Shown: positions 8,729 through 17,663 of the stretch, in pieces
How the letters are laid out: every line of letters starts with the position of its first letter
How positions within the stretch are numbered: the stretch's first letter is position 1
DNA from: Paenibacillus sp. V4I7
GTDB taxonomy: Bacteria; Bacillota; Bacilli; Paenibacillales; NBRC-103111
Length of the DNA: 64,000 bases
NCBI RefSeq assembly: GCF_030817275.1
Contig: NZ_JAUSZD010000002.1
Span: 6,882,001-6,946,000 of the forward strand
Reading direction: 5' to 3'
Notes under the pieces: generated by a model
Told to the model about the DNA's origin: nothing
Database searches by the model: none
Seen by the model: only the letters and a program-made list of their open reading frames with translations
Translations under genes and position numbers: made by a program

Positions 8729-9244
8729 TTACTCCCATGGATACTGAGTTACCAAATAGTCAGCGAACTTCTTGCTTTCCTCACGGCGGTGTTTCCTCAT
8801 TTCCGTTCTATGCTCAGCCGTTTCATGCAGCTTTATTTCTTCTTCCGTCTCAGGTATTATACGAGGTACAAGTATCGTCTTATTCTGCTCATCCAAGGCA
8901 ACAAAAGTAAGAAAAGAGGTCGCGGCGATCTTCCTCTCACCACTTCTTAAATCTTCCCTGATCACTTTCACAAATACCTCAATTGAACTCTTGCCCGTCC
9001 ATGTGACGAAAGACTCTAAGGATACAGAATCCGTTGGCCTAATAGGGTGTAGGAAATCAACGGAATCCGTAGAAGCTGTCACAGTTGTCACACGACATAA
9101 TTTGGTAGCAGATATTGAAGCAATATCGTCGATATAAGACATTAGCTTGCCTCCAAACAAGGTATTATGGTTATTGACATCCGTTGGAAAAACTCTGGAA
9201 ATTTTAAAACATCGTGTTTCTCTTACATATTTCTTTTCCAACAT
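8729..9244 (-). CDS. Acyl-CoA thioesterase, YkhA-like hotdog fold
   Basis: 171 residues. The FPTDVNNHNTLFGGKLMSYI segment followed by DDIASISA is the active-site region of hotdog acyl-CoA hydrolases, with the catalytic Asp in the helix. The central strand region and the charged C-terminal tail also fit. It hydrolyses acyl-CoA to free acid and CoA in the cytoplasm. It is monocistronic, with terminators on both sides. ATG at 9244 is chosen; a GTG two codons upstream is possible. Confidence 0.82.
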   Translation of the reverse strand: MLEKKYVRETRCFKISRVFPTDVNNHNTLFGGKLMSYIDDIASISATKLCRVTTVTASTDSVDFLHPIRPTDSVSLESFVTWTGKSSIEVFVKVIREDLRSGERKIAATSFLTFVALDEQNKTILVPRIIPETEEEIKLHETAEHRTEMRKHRREESKKFADYLVTQYPWE

Positions 9245-9321
9245 ATTCACACAACTTTCTTACAAAATGTAGTCACTTCGGACATTTTTCCCCGTTCATG
9301 ATGCCGCTATGCTTTGATAAA

Positions 9322-9358
9322 AAAACACTACCCAATTCATATAAATGGATAGTGTTTT
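9322..9358 (-). terminator. Intrinsic terminator after the EamA transporter
   Basis: AAAACACTAcCCA pairs with TGGatAGTGTTTT; it lies just past the minus-strand stop at 9397. Confidence 0.7.
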
Positions 9359-9396
9359 ATTTGTTTTGTATGGAGTAATGCTCCCTCCGCTTTCGC

Positions 9397-10332
9397 TTAG
9401 GTATTAACAGATTTTCCACCTACAGAGGGAAGCCTGCTATCTCTTTTCTTTAAAGTCCCTATCACAATACCAACCGTAGTAAGTATAAAAGCCACAACGT
9501 GAATCCAGCCAATTTTTTCATCCAAAAAAATAATTCCCCCAACCATACTGGCAAAAGGCAGCCCGTTTAGAAACATAGCTGTTTTATTGGCGCCTAGAAA
9601 TTTAATACCCTGATTCCACCCTAGTGTACCCAGTGAAGATGCTATCCAAGCTGACATCAACATAACGGCCCAAGCCATGGCTGGCAAATGAATCTGTGCA
9701 TACGACGAAGGCCCAAAGAAAGTCACTGTACCCAGATTTAGCATGACTCCCCCAATTAGCGTGGAATAGGTAGTGACAACTAAAGTTGGCATGGAGGTTG
9801 TCGACAACTTCTTGATGAACAATGCACCAACAACATAAGCTAACATGGATAGAAGCATGATGACATCACCCCATCCAGATAAACCAACCGAACTATCTGC
9901 CGATTTGGAGGTTACAACCAAAACGACCCCTGAAAATCCAAACAGAATACCGAGGCCCAATCTCATACTGAATTTTTCCCCAATGAAAATGGATGCAAGC
10001 AGCGCGGTAGTTAGCGGATTTAATCCTAGGATCAGCGATGCATTTGTAGCTGTAGTTGTTACAACCCCATAAGCTAAAAACAACTGATGAAAGAAGATCG
10101 ATGTTAGCCCTATAAGAAAAAGAAGTCCCCACTGCTTTGCATTAGGTTTATAGAATCCATATTTTTTAAATACAAACGGAAGCAACACAATTCCAGCGAG
10201 CGGCATCCTAATTGCAGCTACAAGCATGGGAGAGATAAACTGTGTAAGGTATTTAACCATTACAATATTTAAACCCCACGAAATGACCACCATAGCTAAA
10301 ATAAAATAAATGGTTTTCTCCGACTTCACCAA
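9397..10332 (-). CDS. EamA-family drug/metabolite transporter
   Basis: 311 residues with about ten hydrophobic segments arranged as two EamA repeats (about 10-145 and 155-295). The first repeat has the usual SWGLNIVMVKYL beginning and the second has the LGTLGWNQGIKFLGANKTA segment. These are inner-membrane exporters of amino acids, purines or other metabolites; the substrate cannot be predicted. The start is uncertain: TTG at 10332 is followed directly by GTG and only a weak AGTAGG lies upstream. It stands alone between terminators. Confidence 0.75.
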   Translation of the reverse strand: MVKSEKTIYFILAMVVISWGLNIVMVKYLTQFISPMLVAAIRMPLAGIVLLPFVFKKYGFYKPNAKQWGLLFLIGLTSIFFHQLFLAYGVVTTTATNASLILGLNPLTTALLASIFIGEKFSMRLGLGILFGFSGVVLVVTSKSADSSVGLSGWGDVIMLLSMLAYVVGALFIKKLSTTSMPTLVVTTYSTLIGGVMLNLGTVTFFGPSSYAQIHLPAMAWAVMLMSAWIASSLGTLGWNQGIKFLGANKTAMFLNGLPFASMVGGIIFLDEKIGWIHVVAFILTTVGIVIGTLKKRDSRLPSVGGKSVNT

Positions 10333-10614
10333 GATGATGCACGCCTACTCTCTATCGATTATTAACTAATATAATCTTATTACACCACAAAAAGACACCT
10401 AAGACGGTGTCTTCTAGTACCTATCATCTTACTACACTCTTTGCTTCCATTCTATTAGATCATTACAATTATTTTCTTGTTCACTCAAACCAAACTGTTT
10501 ATCTTTAATAATCAGATTTCCAATGATACATTTCAAAATTTCGCTCCTGCGTCCTAACTTCTCTGTATAGCGAAAACATCCTACCCTATCCTCCCAATTA
10601 AGTACCTCATAAAG
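10333..10614. other. Intergenic stretch with one hairpin
   Basis: No convincing gene. It contains a hairpin AAGACACC/GGTGTCTT at 10392-10413 that could act as a weak terminator, and probably the promoter of the EamA gene. Nothing else stands out. Confidence 0.5.
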
Positions 10615-10616
10615 CA

Positions 10617-10640
10617 AAAGACACCCTCTCGGGTGTCTTT
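10617..10640 (-). terminator. Terminator of the Cnt-like operon
   Basis: AAAGACACCC-tctc-GGGTGTCTTT; on the minus strand it is followed by TTGCTTTA. It lies 46 bases after the stop of the last operon gene. Confidence 0.7.
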
Positions 10641-10685
10641 GTTCGACCATAATTCGTCACGGCGTGAAGGTTGTCTCGTGGGAAG

Positions 10686-11486
10686 TTAGACGGAACGATT
10701 ACGCGGATGCTCCGAAAGAATGGAGCTAACCAAACTCCTCACACTGGGGTGTGGCGATTGAAAAAACTGCGATTTATCTTCGCACAGCTCGACCACTTCC
10801 CCTTTCTCCATCACGGCCAGAACATCAGAAATAGAGTAAGCTGCTTTAATGTCATGAGTGATAAATAGGTAAGAGAGGCCAAACGCCGATTTCAGGTCGC
10901 TCAAAAGCTGCAAAATTTTCGTTTGATTCACCATGTCCAGGCTGCTTACCGCCTCATCGAGTACGATCAGCTTCGGTTTTAAGGCAATCGCTCTCGCAAT
11001 GTTGACTCTTTGCAGTTGTCCGCCGCTAAATTGATGAGGATACTTGTGCCTGTCATCCGATTTCAACCCGACTGTTTCCAGAAGCTCTCCGACCGTTCGT
11101 TTGTACTCCTTCTGGGATAATGTCTCGTAGTTTTGCAGTGGCTCTCCGATAATTTGTTCCGCATTCATTCGCGGATTAACAGCCGAATAACAATCTTGAA
11201 AAACCACTTGAAGATCTCGACGAAGTCTCCTGCGGGTGGACGAGTCCGTGTTGTAAACATCAATCCCCTGAAAAAAAACTTGCCCTTTCTGCGGTTTTTC
11301 CAGTCCCAAGATGACCTTGCCCAGCGTGCTTTTACCTGCTCCGCTCGTTCCGAGAAGGCTTAAGCACTTGCCATGTTCGATGGAAAGAGTAACGCCGGAA
11401 AGCACTGTTGCCCGCTTCTTCTCCTTAAAGAACAGATGGGGTGCTCCATAACTATGAGTAACGTCCTTCACCTGAAGCAAACTCAA
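10686..11486 (-). CDS. cntF: Metallophore/oligopeptide ABC transporter ATPase, CntF-like
   Basis: 266 residues. Walker A is GTSGAGKSTLGK, the signature FSGGQLQRVNIARA and Walker B LIVLDEAVSSLD, with the H-loop in LFITHDIKAA. It is the second of two ATPases in a nickel/peptide-type (Opp/Nik/Cnt) importer. TTG start at 11486 overlaps the end of the MFS gene and AGGAGGTG precedes it. It is the last gene of a six-gene operon with order A-B-C-D-E-F. Assignment as Cnt rather than Nik or Opp rests on the MFS exporter inside the operon and the Fur box upstream. Confidence 0.72.
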   Translation of the reverse strand: MSLLQVKDVTHSYGAPHLFFKEKKRATVLSGVTLSIEHGKCLSLLGTSGAGKSTLGKVILGLEKPQKGQVFFQGIDVYNTDSSTRRRLRRDLQVVFQDCYSAVNPRMNAEQIIGEPLQNYETLSQKEYKRTVGELLETVGLKSDDRHKYPHQFSGGQLQRVNIARAIALKPKLIVLDEAVSSLDMVNQTKILQLLSDLKSAFGLSYLFITHDIKAAYSISDVLAVMEKGEVVELCEDKSQFFQSPHPSVRSLVSSILSEHPRNRSV

Positions 11487-12694
11487 TTCTTCACCTCCTG
11501 TTTAGACATTAGTAGGATAAGCAGCAGGGCGGCCACCCCGATAACCACACAACCGGAAAACATGACTTCGTACGAATACGCATTCGCAATCAGACTCATC
11601 CCCCAAATACCTACCGATGTTCCGAAATCGGCGGCTGCGATGAACAGCCCGATCCCCCTGCCTCTGAACCGTTCTGGCACAATGAACGAAACATAGGTCA
11701 GCAGTGTTGGATACAGCATCGACAAGGCTATTCCATTGCAAACTGCGGCAAGCAGGATCACAGGCAGCGATTCAGCCATTCGAACCAAACACACGGCGAC
11801 CGTTATGAGGAATATGAGGAGAGCAGCTGCACGAACAGGAAAACGACCGTTTGTCGGAATGAGTTTTCTGCCGAAGAAGCGTAATGTAATAAGAACAGCG
11901 GTTTCGGTCATGAAATAATATCCTGCATACGGCAACTCGCGTCTCTCTAGATAAAGCGGGAGAAAAGCCGCCACCGTTCCGATGATCGCCGAAGCTAGCA
12001 GCATCGATAGGGATGGAAGCAGCAGCTTCCGATCTTTCCATCCTTGATAAAGCTCCTCACTTCGCAAATTCGCAGCAGCTTGCGAACCGATAGGCTTATT
12101 ATTTCGACGCTCAGGCAGCTTGACGTTCATACCAATGAGGAGTGTTATCACACTGATCGGAATCAAGGCCATTAAGATGTAAGGTATGGGAACTTTTCCT
12201 GCAAAATAAAGAGCGAGAAAGGGTCCGTACGTGTAAGGCAGCATCGACGAGAGTGAGAAAAGGGAGAGCCCCTGCCCGCGAGCTTTCTCCGATAAGGCCT
12301 CGATGATCATCAGGTGCGATACCATGGAGAAGAAAGCAAGAATCACGCCCTGAGCAATTCGAAGCAGAGCGTAAACCCATAGCTCCTGAATAAGATACAT
12401 GGAGATGACTACTACATTAAGAATTAACGCTGCGGCGAGTATCCGCTTTGCACCGAGTTTATCAACAATTTTACCGGCAACGGGCCGTAAAAACATCGAA
12501 GTAAACATATAAGCACCCATGATCAGTCCGATCTGCGACGGGCTTGCTCCAAGCTTGTGCGAGCTAAGCGGCAGCAGAATCAGAAGGATATGGCTGCTAG
12601 TGAAAAATAAGGCGGTAACGAGGTAAATCTGCATCGCTTTCGCACCAAAGGGACTACCCTGCGAAGCAATCTCAGATTGCTGCATAGCATTCAT
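11483..12694 (-). CDS. cntE: MFS exporter, CntE-like (metallophore export)
   Basis: 403 residues with twelve hydrophobic segments and the MFS loop GKIVDKLGAKRIL after segment 2. MFS exporters embedded in a Nik/Opp-type importer operon are characteristic of the staphylopine/bacillopaline (cnt) loci, where CntE exports the metal-free metallophore. The ATG overlaps the stop of the cntD-like gene (ATGA) and GGAG lies ten bases upstream. In Staphylococcus aureus the order is D-F-E; here it is D-E-F. No cntL or cntM biosynthesis gene is in the window. Confidence 0.68.
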   Translation of the reverse strand: MNAMQQSEIASQGSPFGAKAMQIYLVTALFFTSSHILLILLPLSSHKLGASPSQIGLIMGAYMFTSMFLRPVAGKIVDKLGAKRILAAALILNVVVISMYLIQELWVYALLRIAQGVILAFFSMVSHLMIIEALSEKARGQGLSLFSLSSMLPYTYGPFLALYFAGKVPIPYILMALIPISVITLLIGMNVKLPERRNNKPIGSQAAANLRSEELYQGWKDRKLLLPSLSMLLASAIIGTVAAFLPLYLERRELPYAGYYFMTETAVLITLRFFGRKLIPTNGRFPVRAAALLIFLITVAVCLVRMAESLPVILLAAVCNGIALSMLYPTLLTYVSFIVPERFRGRGIGLFIAAADFGTSVGIWGMSLIANAYSYEVMFSGCVVIGVAALLLILLMSKQEVKN

Positions 12695-13545
12695 GACAAT
12701 ACAAACTCCTTGGTCGGTTGGTTGATCTGTTGGTTAATCTGCAGCTTGGGTCTGGCATCGAGCAATTCCTTCGTATACGCATGCTGCGGATGATCAAATA
12801 GCTCGTAGACATCTGCTTTTTCAACAATCCGTCCATGCTGCATAACGGCCACATCGTCAGCCATTTCCGCAATGACCCCCAAATCATGAGAGATCAATAA
12901 AATTGACGTACCATGTTCGGAACGAATGCGATTGAGTTGACGCAGCACCTGCAGTTGATTCGTCACATCCAGTGCGGTGGTCGGTTCATCAGCAATAAGG
13001 ACAGAGGGCCGCAGGCACATCGCGACAGCAATCATAACCCGCTGCAGCATCCCCCCGCTCAATTGAAACGGATACCGCCGCATGAGCCCGAAAGGATCCG
13101 GCAAGTTCACATCCTGTAAAGAGTCGACCGCCAAATCGACCGCTTGTTTTTTGGTTAGAGCGGTATGCGTACGGATCGTTTCGACGAATTGATCGCCGAT
13201 CGTAAACACAGGAGAGAAGGCATTCATCGGATTTTGCATAATGAGGGCGATCTCTTTCCCACGAATACACCGCATCTCCTCGGCCCTGAGCCCATTCAAC
13301 TCGCGACCGTGTAATCGGATACTACCTTCCATGCATGCTGTTTTTTGGTCCAGCAACTGCAAGATGGAAAGACACGTGACTGATTTGCCGCTGCCGCTTT
13401 CTCCGACAAGACCAAGCACACGACCAGGTTTCAGCTCTAAATCGATATTGTGAACAAGGGAAAGCGTTCCCTGCTCCGTCATTACCTTTACGTGCAGGCC
13501 GCTCACCTGCAACACATTGCGCAATTCTTCTCTCAATGGTCTCAT
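12691..13545 (-). CDS. cntD: Metallophore ABC transporter ATPase, CntD-like
   Basis: 284 residues. Walker A GESGSGKSVTC, signature LSGGMLQRVMIAVA, Walker B VLIADEPTTALD and H-loop ISHDLGVIAE. The C-terminal extension typical of Opp/Nik ATPases is shortened. Start ATG at 13545 overlaps the permease stop. It forms a heterodimeric motor with the CntF-like protein. Confidence 0.75.
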   Translation of the reverse strand: MRPLREELRNVLQVSGLHVKVMTEQGTLSLVHNIDLELKPGRVLGLVGESGSGKSVTCLSILQLLDQKTACMEGSIRLHGRELNGLRAEEMRCIRGKEIALIMQNPMNAFSPVFTIGDQFVETIRTHTALTKKQAVDLAVDSLQDVNLPDPFGLMRRYPFQLSGGMLQRVMIAVAMCLRPSVLIADEPTTALDVTNQLQVLRQLNRIRSEHGTSILLISHDLGVIAEMADDVAVMQHGRIVEKADVYELFDHPQHAYTKELLDARPKLQINQQINQPTKEFVLS

Positions 13546-14384
13546 TCCTTTTCAAAACGTCGCTTAACGCCAAACCGCTCCGACAGAGCTTCGCCCAGTA
13601 GATTAAACGAAACAACTACGAGCAAAATCAAAATCCCCGGATATATCATTAATTCCGGATTACTGCGAATAAACGATTTTCCTTCATGGATCATGGCGCC
13701 CCACTCCGGCGCGGGCGGCTGAATACCGAGCCCCAGGAATGAGAGGGCCGAGATATCCATAATAGCCCAACCCATTTCCAGTGTTCCCATAACAACAATC
13801 GGGGGAAGCACATTGGGGATAATATGCTGCCTGATAATCTTCCATTGCGAGGATCCGCTTATTCGGGCAGCGGTGATGAAATTCCGTTCCTTTAAACTGA
13901 GAACCATACCTCGAAACATCCGGGCGTAATACACCCACTGCACCAGCATCATTGCCAAAATAACCTGCGTCAGTCCAGGCCCGAAAATCCCTATCAGCCC
14001 AAGAATGAGCACGAGATTCGGAAAGGACATCACCCCTTCGCAGAACCGCATCAGTACAAAATCTAACCAGCCACCTTTGTAACCGGCAATCGCTCCGATG
14101 AACAATCCAATTCCTAAAGAAGAAATGAAGATCAGGGATGCAAAGCCTAATGATACGCGGGCACCGTATAGAAGGCGAGATAGCGTGCAGCGTCCCAAGT
14201 GGTCGGTTCCCAATGGATAGTCAAACGAAGGTGGCTGCAGCTTGAGTGCCAAATTCACATGAATCGGATCATGCGGAGCGATCCATGGAGCCAAGATGGT
14301 AAGGATAAAGAGAGTGAGCAAAAGACCCAAACATACCAGAGCGGTCTTCTGACTCCTAAGGCCAGTACGTATACTCGCGATCAT
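13542..14384 (-). CDS. cntC: ABC transporter permease, CntC/NikC-like
   Basis: 280 residues with six hydrophobic segments and the EAA loop region (ITAARISGSSQWKIIRQHI). The DPP-type N-terminal motif PHDPIHVNLALKLQPPS is present, which marks the C-type permease of peptide/nickel importers. The ATG at 14384 overlaps the stop of the previous permease (ATGA), with AAGGAAAG upstream. Confidence 0.78.
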   Translation of the reverse strand: MIASIRTGLRSQKTALVCLGLLLTLFILTILAPWIAPHDPIHVNLALKLQPPSFDYPLGTDHLGRCTLSRLLYGARVSLGFASLIFISSLGIGLFIGAIAGYKGGWLDFVLMRFCEGVMSFPNLVLILGLIGIFGPGLTQVILAMMLVQWVYYARMFRGMVLSLKERNFITAARISGSSQWKIIRQHIIPNVLPPIVVMGTLEMGWAIMDISALSFLGLGIQPPAPEWGAMIHEGKSFIRSNPELMIYPGILILLVVVSFNLLGEALSERFGVKRRFEKE

Positions 14385-15325
14385 GGGCTGGTTCTTCCTT
14401 TCCAAGAAATCCGCGGGTCCATTACCATTTGCAGAAGATCCACGATCAGGTTGCACACGATATATATACAAGCAACGAGGAACACATAGCATTGAATGAC
14501 CGGTATATCCCGGTTTAAAATCGCCTCAACAAAATAACGGCCGAATCCGGGCCAAGAAAAGACGACTTCCACGATGATCGTACCGGAAAGCAATTTACCT
14601 ATATTCATACCCAGACCGGTAATCATCGGCGAAATCGCAATTTTCAGCACGTGCTTACCCATAATGACCTTCTCTTTGATGCCTCTGGTTCTGGCGTATA
14701 GCACATATGGCTCCTGCATCTGCTCAAGCACACTGGTTCGCAACAGGCGGGTATAGATGGCGATCAACCCCAAAGAAAGCGTTAATGACGGCAGAAACAG
14801 ATGCGCCCATGTGCCCTTTCCTTGTACGGGAAATAGATCCAGCTTGACGGATAAGAAAAAAATCAATAAATATCCGAGCCAAAACTGCGGAATGGAAGCG
14901 CCAAAAAAAGCAAGCAGCCGACTGAAATGGTCGATCACGCTGTTTTTATAAACCGCCGATAGAAAGCCGATGGGCACGCTGATCAGCACGGCCAGACAAA
15001 TGCTGCTGAAGGCAAGCTGGAGCGTTGCAGGCATCCGATGCGCGACCTCCTGCCAAACCGGTTCCTTCGTAACATAAGATGTGCCGAAATCAAGTCGGCA
15101 CATCTTCATAAGGGACTCCACATATTGGACAAGCAGCGGCTGATCCAGACCGAATTCATGTCTTACCTCGGCCAGCAGCTCTTCCGTCGGGTGAATATGG
15201 GCTACAGTCAGATAGACTTCAGCCGGATCGACGGGCGAGAGATGGATCAGTACAAAAGAAAGAAGGGTGGCAAAGAGAAAGATGGGAATGATGGCAAGGA
15301 GCCGTTTCCCGATATAGCTGCGCAA
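14381..15325 (-). CDS. cntB: ABC transporter permease, CntB/NikB-like
   Basis: 314 residues, six hydrophobic segments. The N-terminal GKRLLAIIPIFLFATLLSFV, the LGYLLIFFLSV segment and the EAA loop near YARTRGIKEKVI are diagnostic of the B-type permease of peptide/nickel importers. The start is TTG at 15325, seven bases after GGGAGG. Gene order after the binding protein is conserved in cnt, nik and opp operons. Confidence 0.78.
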   Translation of the reverse strand: MRSYIGKRLLAIIPIFLFATLLSFVLIHLSPVDPAEVYLTVAHIHPTEELLAEVRHEFGLDQPLLVQYVESLMKMCRLDFGTSYVTKEPVWQEVAHRMPATLQLAFSSICLAVLISVPIGFLSAVYKNSVIDHFSRLLAFFGASIPQFWLGYLLIFFLSVKLDLFPVQGKGTWAHLFLPSLTLSLGLIAIYTRLLRTSVLEQMQEPYVLYARTRGIKEKVIMGKHVLKIAISPMITGLGMNIGKLLSGTIIVEVVFSWPGFGRYFVEAILNRDIPVIQCYVFLVACIYIVCNLIVDLLQMVMDPRISWKGRTSP

Positions 15326-15344
15326 ATCATAACCTCCCTGCCAT

Positions 15345-16964
15345 TTACTTTTTCACAGTGTCGAGCCCGAGGAACGGGTTGTCATCCCGATTGGCCGGGA
15401 ATACGAAGCCCTTCACGTCTTTTTGATAAACTGCCGTTTTCTTAATATAAGAGATCGGCAAAAATGATGCCTGCTCATGCAGTGTCTTCAAAATAGAGCT
15501 GTACAGTTGTTGGCGCTTGTTCTCATCGGTTGAGAGGACAGTGTCATTTACTTGTTGATCCAGTTCTTTTTTCATCGGTAAGCTTGAGAGCGACTCTGAG
15601 ATACCGAAGCCCTTTGTAGCTACAACATTAATGAAAGAGTGTGGATCATACGGCGCTCCGTAGTTGCTCCAGAAGTACAAATCAAAATCCGCTGCCCGCA
15701 AGCGTTTTATTTGTGCAGTGAGCTCCAGACTTGTAATGTTCAGCTTGACGCCGATCGCTCCCCATTCGGCCTGCAGCGTTTCAGCCATCGGCTTTTGAAC
15801 CTGATCCGACTTTTCATACAACAGTTCCAGCTCAAGCGGTTTTCCGTCTTTCTCGCGAACGGTTTTCCCAGCAGGCAGCTTCCAGCCCGCTTCTTCCAAA
15901 TATGCTTTGGCTTTGTCCACGTTATATTCCAGCGGCTTAACGTCAACGTTCGTGTACGGCAAGTTTTTGGATAAAATATTATCTGCTTTTTCCTCAAGGC
16001 CAGCCGTAATCCCATCCACCATCGCCTGTTTATTAAAGCCGTGATGGAGTGCCAGACGCACTCGCAAATCCGCAAGTATATCCTTGGTGGTGTTCATAAC
16101 CACCTCTCTTGTTGCGATAGGCTCGGAAAGGCTTGTTTCATATTTACCGGAAGCTTTCAGCTGCTTAAAGGCATCCAAACTGATAACGCCTTCTCCATAG
16201 ATCAGGTCGAGCTCCTTTTTCTCAAAGGCAAGTACGCTTGTTTCTCCGTCAGGAATAATTTTGATGACCATTTTATTGACTTTCGGTTTTTCTCCCCAGT
16301 AATTCGGATTACGGGTGAATTCCGCATATTCGTCTTTCTTATAGGACGTCAGCATCCACGGTCCGGTACCGACCGAGTTCTTTACACTCTTGGACGTATC
16401 GCCATCATCCGGGAATCCGGCTTCCCCAAGGAAGCGTACCGGACGGACGACTGCCAGCTCCTGTATGGTCGGATAATAGGCCTGCTTCAGTGTCAATTTA
16501 AATGTATACTCATCCACGGTTTCGGTCTTGTCAAGCACATTAATAAAACCTAGCCAGCTATGATTTTTAAAATTTTTCATCACCGCATCGAAATTCTTTT
16601 TGACGATAGCGGCGTTAAACACCGTTCCATCGGAGAATTTCACATTTTGACGGAGCTTGAAGGTGTACTCTTTCCCATCCTGTGAGATAATCCACGATTC
16701 CGCCAGATGAGGTTCAAGCTTGCCTCCCTCTTTATAGCTAACCAACGGTTCGTAAATCATTGATTGCGCAATTAATTGCGATGGATTATAAACATGCGGG
16801 TTCATCGGTCCGATATCCCTTGGCAATGAGACAGTAATCGTTTTATCCTTCTGAACCACTTCAGCACCGGAGTTCTGAGCTGCGTTTGGTTTGGAGCAGC
16901 CTACAAGTGTAATAGTCAAAATAAGCAGCATAATGACTAGTATTTTACCTTTTGATTCAAACAT
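15345..16964 (-). CDS. cntA: Metallophore/nickel-peptide binding lipoprotein, CntA-like
   Basis: 539 residues from the ATG at 16964, preceded by GAGGGG. A lipoprotein signal ends in TLVGC. The SBP family 5 signature is visible (YEPLVSYKEGGKLEPHLAES, then YTFKLRQNVKFSDGT). It captures the metal-loaded ligand outside the membrane and delivers it to the CntB/C-like channel. It is the first gene of the operon; a TTGACA/TATAGT promoter and a Fur box lie immediately upstream, so iron repression is expected. A nickel or peptide ligand cannot be excluded. Confidence 0.78.
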   Translation of the reverse strand: MFESKGKILVIMLLILTITLVGCSKPNAAQNSGAEVVQKDKTITVSLPRDIGPMNPHVYNPSQLIAQSMIYEPLVSYKEGGKLEPHLAESWIISQDGKEYTFKLRQNVKFSDGTVFNAAIVKKNFDAVMKNFKNHSWLGFINVLDKTETVDEYTFKLTLKQAYYPTIQELAVVRPVRFLGEAGFPDDGDTSKSVKNSVGTGPWMLTSYKKDEYAEFTRNPNYWGEKPKVNKMVIKIIPDGETSVLAFEKKELDLIYGEGVISLDAFKQLKASGKYETSLSEPIATREVVMNTTKDILADLRVRLALHHGFNKQAMVDGITAGLEEKADNILSKNLPYTNVDVKPLEYNVDKAKAYLEEAGWKLPAGKTVREKDGKPLELELLYEKSDQVQKPMAETLQAEWGAIGVKLNITSLELTAQIKRLRAADFDLYFWSNYGAPYDPHSFINVVATKGFGISESLSSLPMKKELDQQVNDTVLSTDENKRQQLYSSILKTLHEQASFLPISYIKKTAVYQKDVKGFVFPANRDDNPFLGLDTVKK

Positions 16965-16995
16965 TAGATTAATTTCCCCTCTCGACATCCACCCA

Positions 16996-17016
16996 TGATA
17001 ATGATTATCACTATCA
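16996..17016. promoter_or_regulatory. Fur box upstream of the Cnt-like operon
   Basis: TGATAATGATTATCACTATCA closely matches the 19-bp Fur consensus of Bacillus. It lies just downstream of the -10 of the operon promoter (TTGACA at 17049-17044 and TATAGT at 17028-17023, minus strand), where bound Fur would block initiation or escape. Confidence 0.85.
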
Positions 17017-17151
17017 ATGAATACTATACGATAGGCACTTTCCTGTCAATAAAATTGTTACTTCTGAGAATAATTTCACTTAAATAGGTAAATCAACAAA
17101 CCATTCTTTCTATCAAAGAATACATAGTAGTAATACTAGAGTAGGAGAGTG

Positions 17152-17560
17152 GTGACTTATCAAAACATTCAGGGCACTGTTAAGAGGTCGAAATGAGGTA
17201 CCTCCTGTAAGAACTATAGCCTCTGGAAATGCGTTATTCGAGCTAAACAACAGCGGAACTCAATTAAGATTTGTGCTTATCATCCGAAATATTTCTCGCG
17301 TCACGCAAGCCCATATTCATCTTGGACGAATAGGTCAAAACGGTCCCGTTGTTGCCTTCCTGTTTGGTCCGTCGAAATTTGGCATATCAGTTAGACGTGG
17401 TGTTGTTCGAGGTGTTCTAACTAATCAAGATTTAGTCGGTTCTCTGCAAGGCAAGACGCTTAGAGATTTAATCCGTGAGTTCGAAAGCGGCAACGCCTAC
17501 GTTAATGTACACACCATTCAAAATCCAAACGGAGAAATTCGTGGGCAAATCAGAAGGTAA
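17152..17560 (+). CDS. CHRD-domain protein with an apparent frameshift near the start
   Basis: CHRD domains are short beta-rich domains of unknown role first seen in chordin. The frame carries ALLRGRNEVPPVRTIASGNA, the AHIHLGRIGQNGPVVAFLF core and an NPNGEIRGQIR end. The only good start, GTG 17152 behind AGGAGA, is one frame off the domain. Its frame stops after 14 codons, whereas removing one A from the AAAA run at 17162-17165 gives a continuous MTYQTFRALLRG start. Either the gene is broken, a sequencing error is present, or initiation is non-canonical. The domain lies in the frame of 17156-17560. No signal peptide is visible. Confidence 0.65.
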
Positions 17561-17611
17561 CATACTATCCGCAGATTTTCCTAAACATTCAAATTTAACA
17601 TTCAAATATAA

Positions 17612-17631
17612 AAGCACCCTCTCGGGTGCTT
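17612..17631 (+). terminator. Terminator-like hairpin between convergent genes
   Basis: AAGCACCC-tctc-GGGTGCTT lies between the CHRD gene and the AraC-type regulator. The T tract is weak on the plus side and A-rich on the other. Confidence 0.55.
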
Positions 17632-17663
17632 CAGCCTGTTGATAAAGCTCAACGGCTCTTTTT

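Noticed and set aside
10432..10650. 72-codon minus-strand frame before the Cnt terminator
   Set aside because: It runs through a terminator hairpin and has no ribosome site or protein-like pattern.
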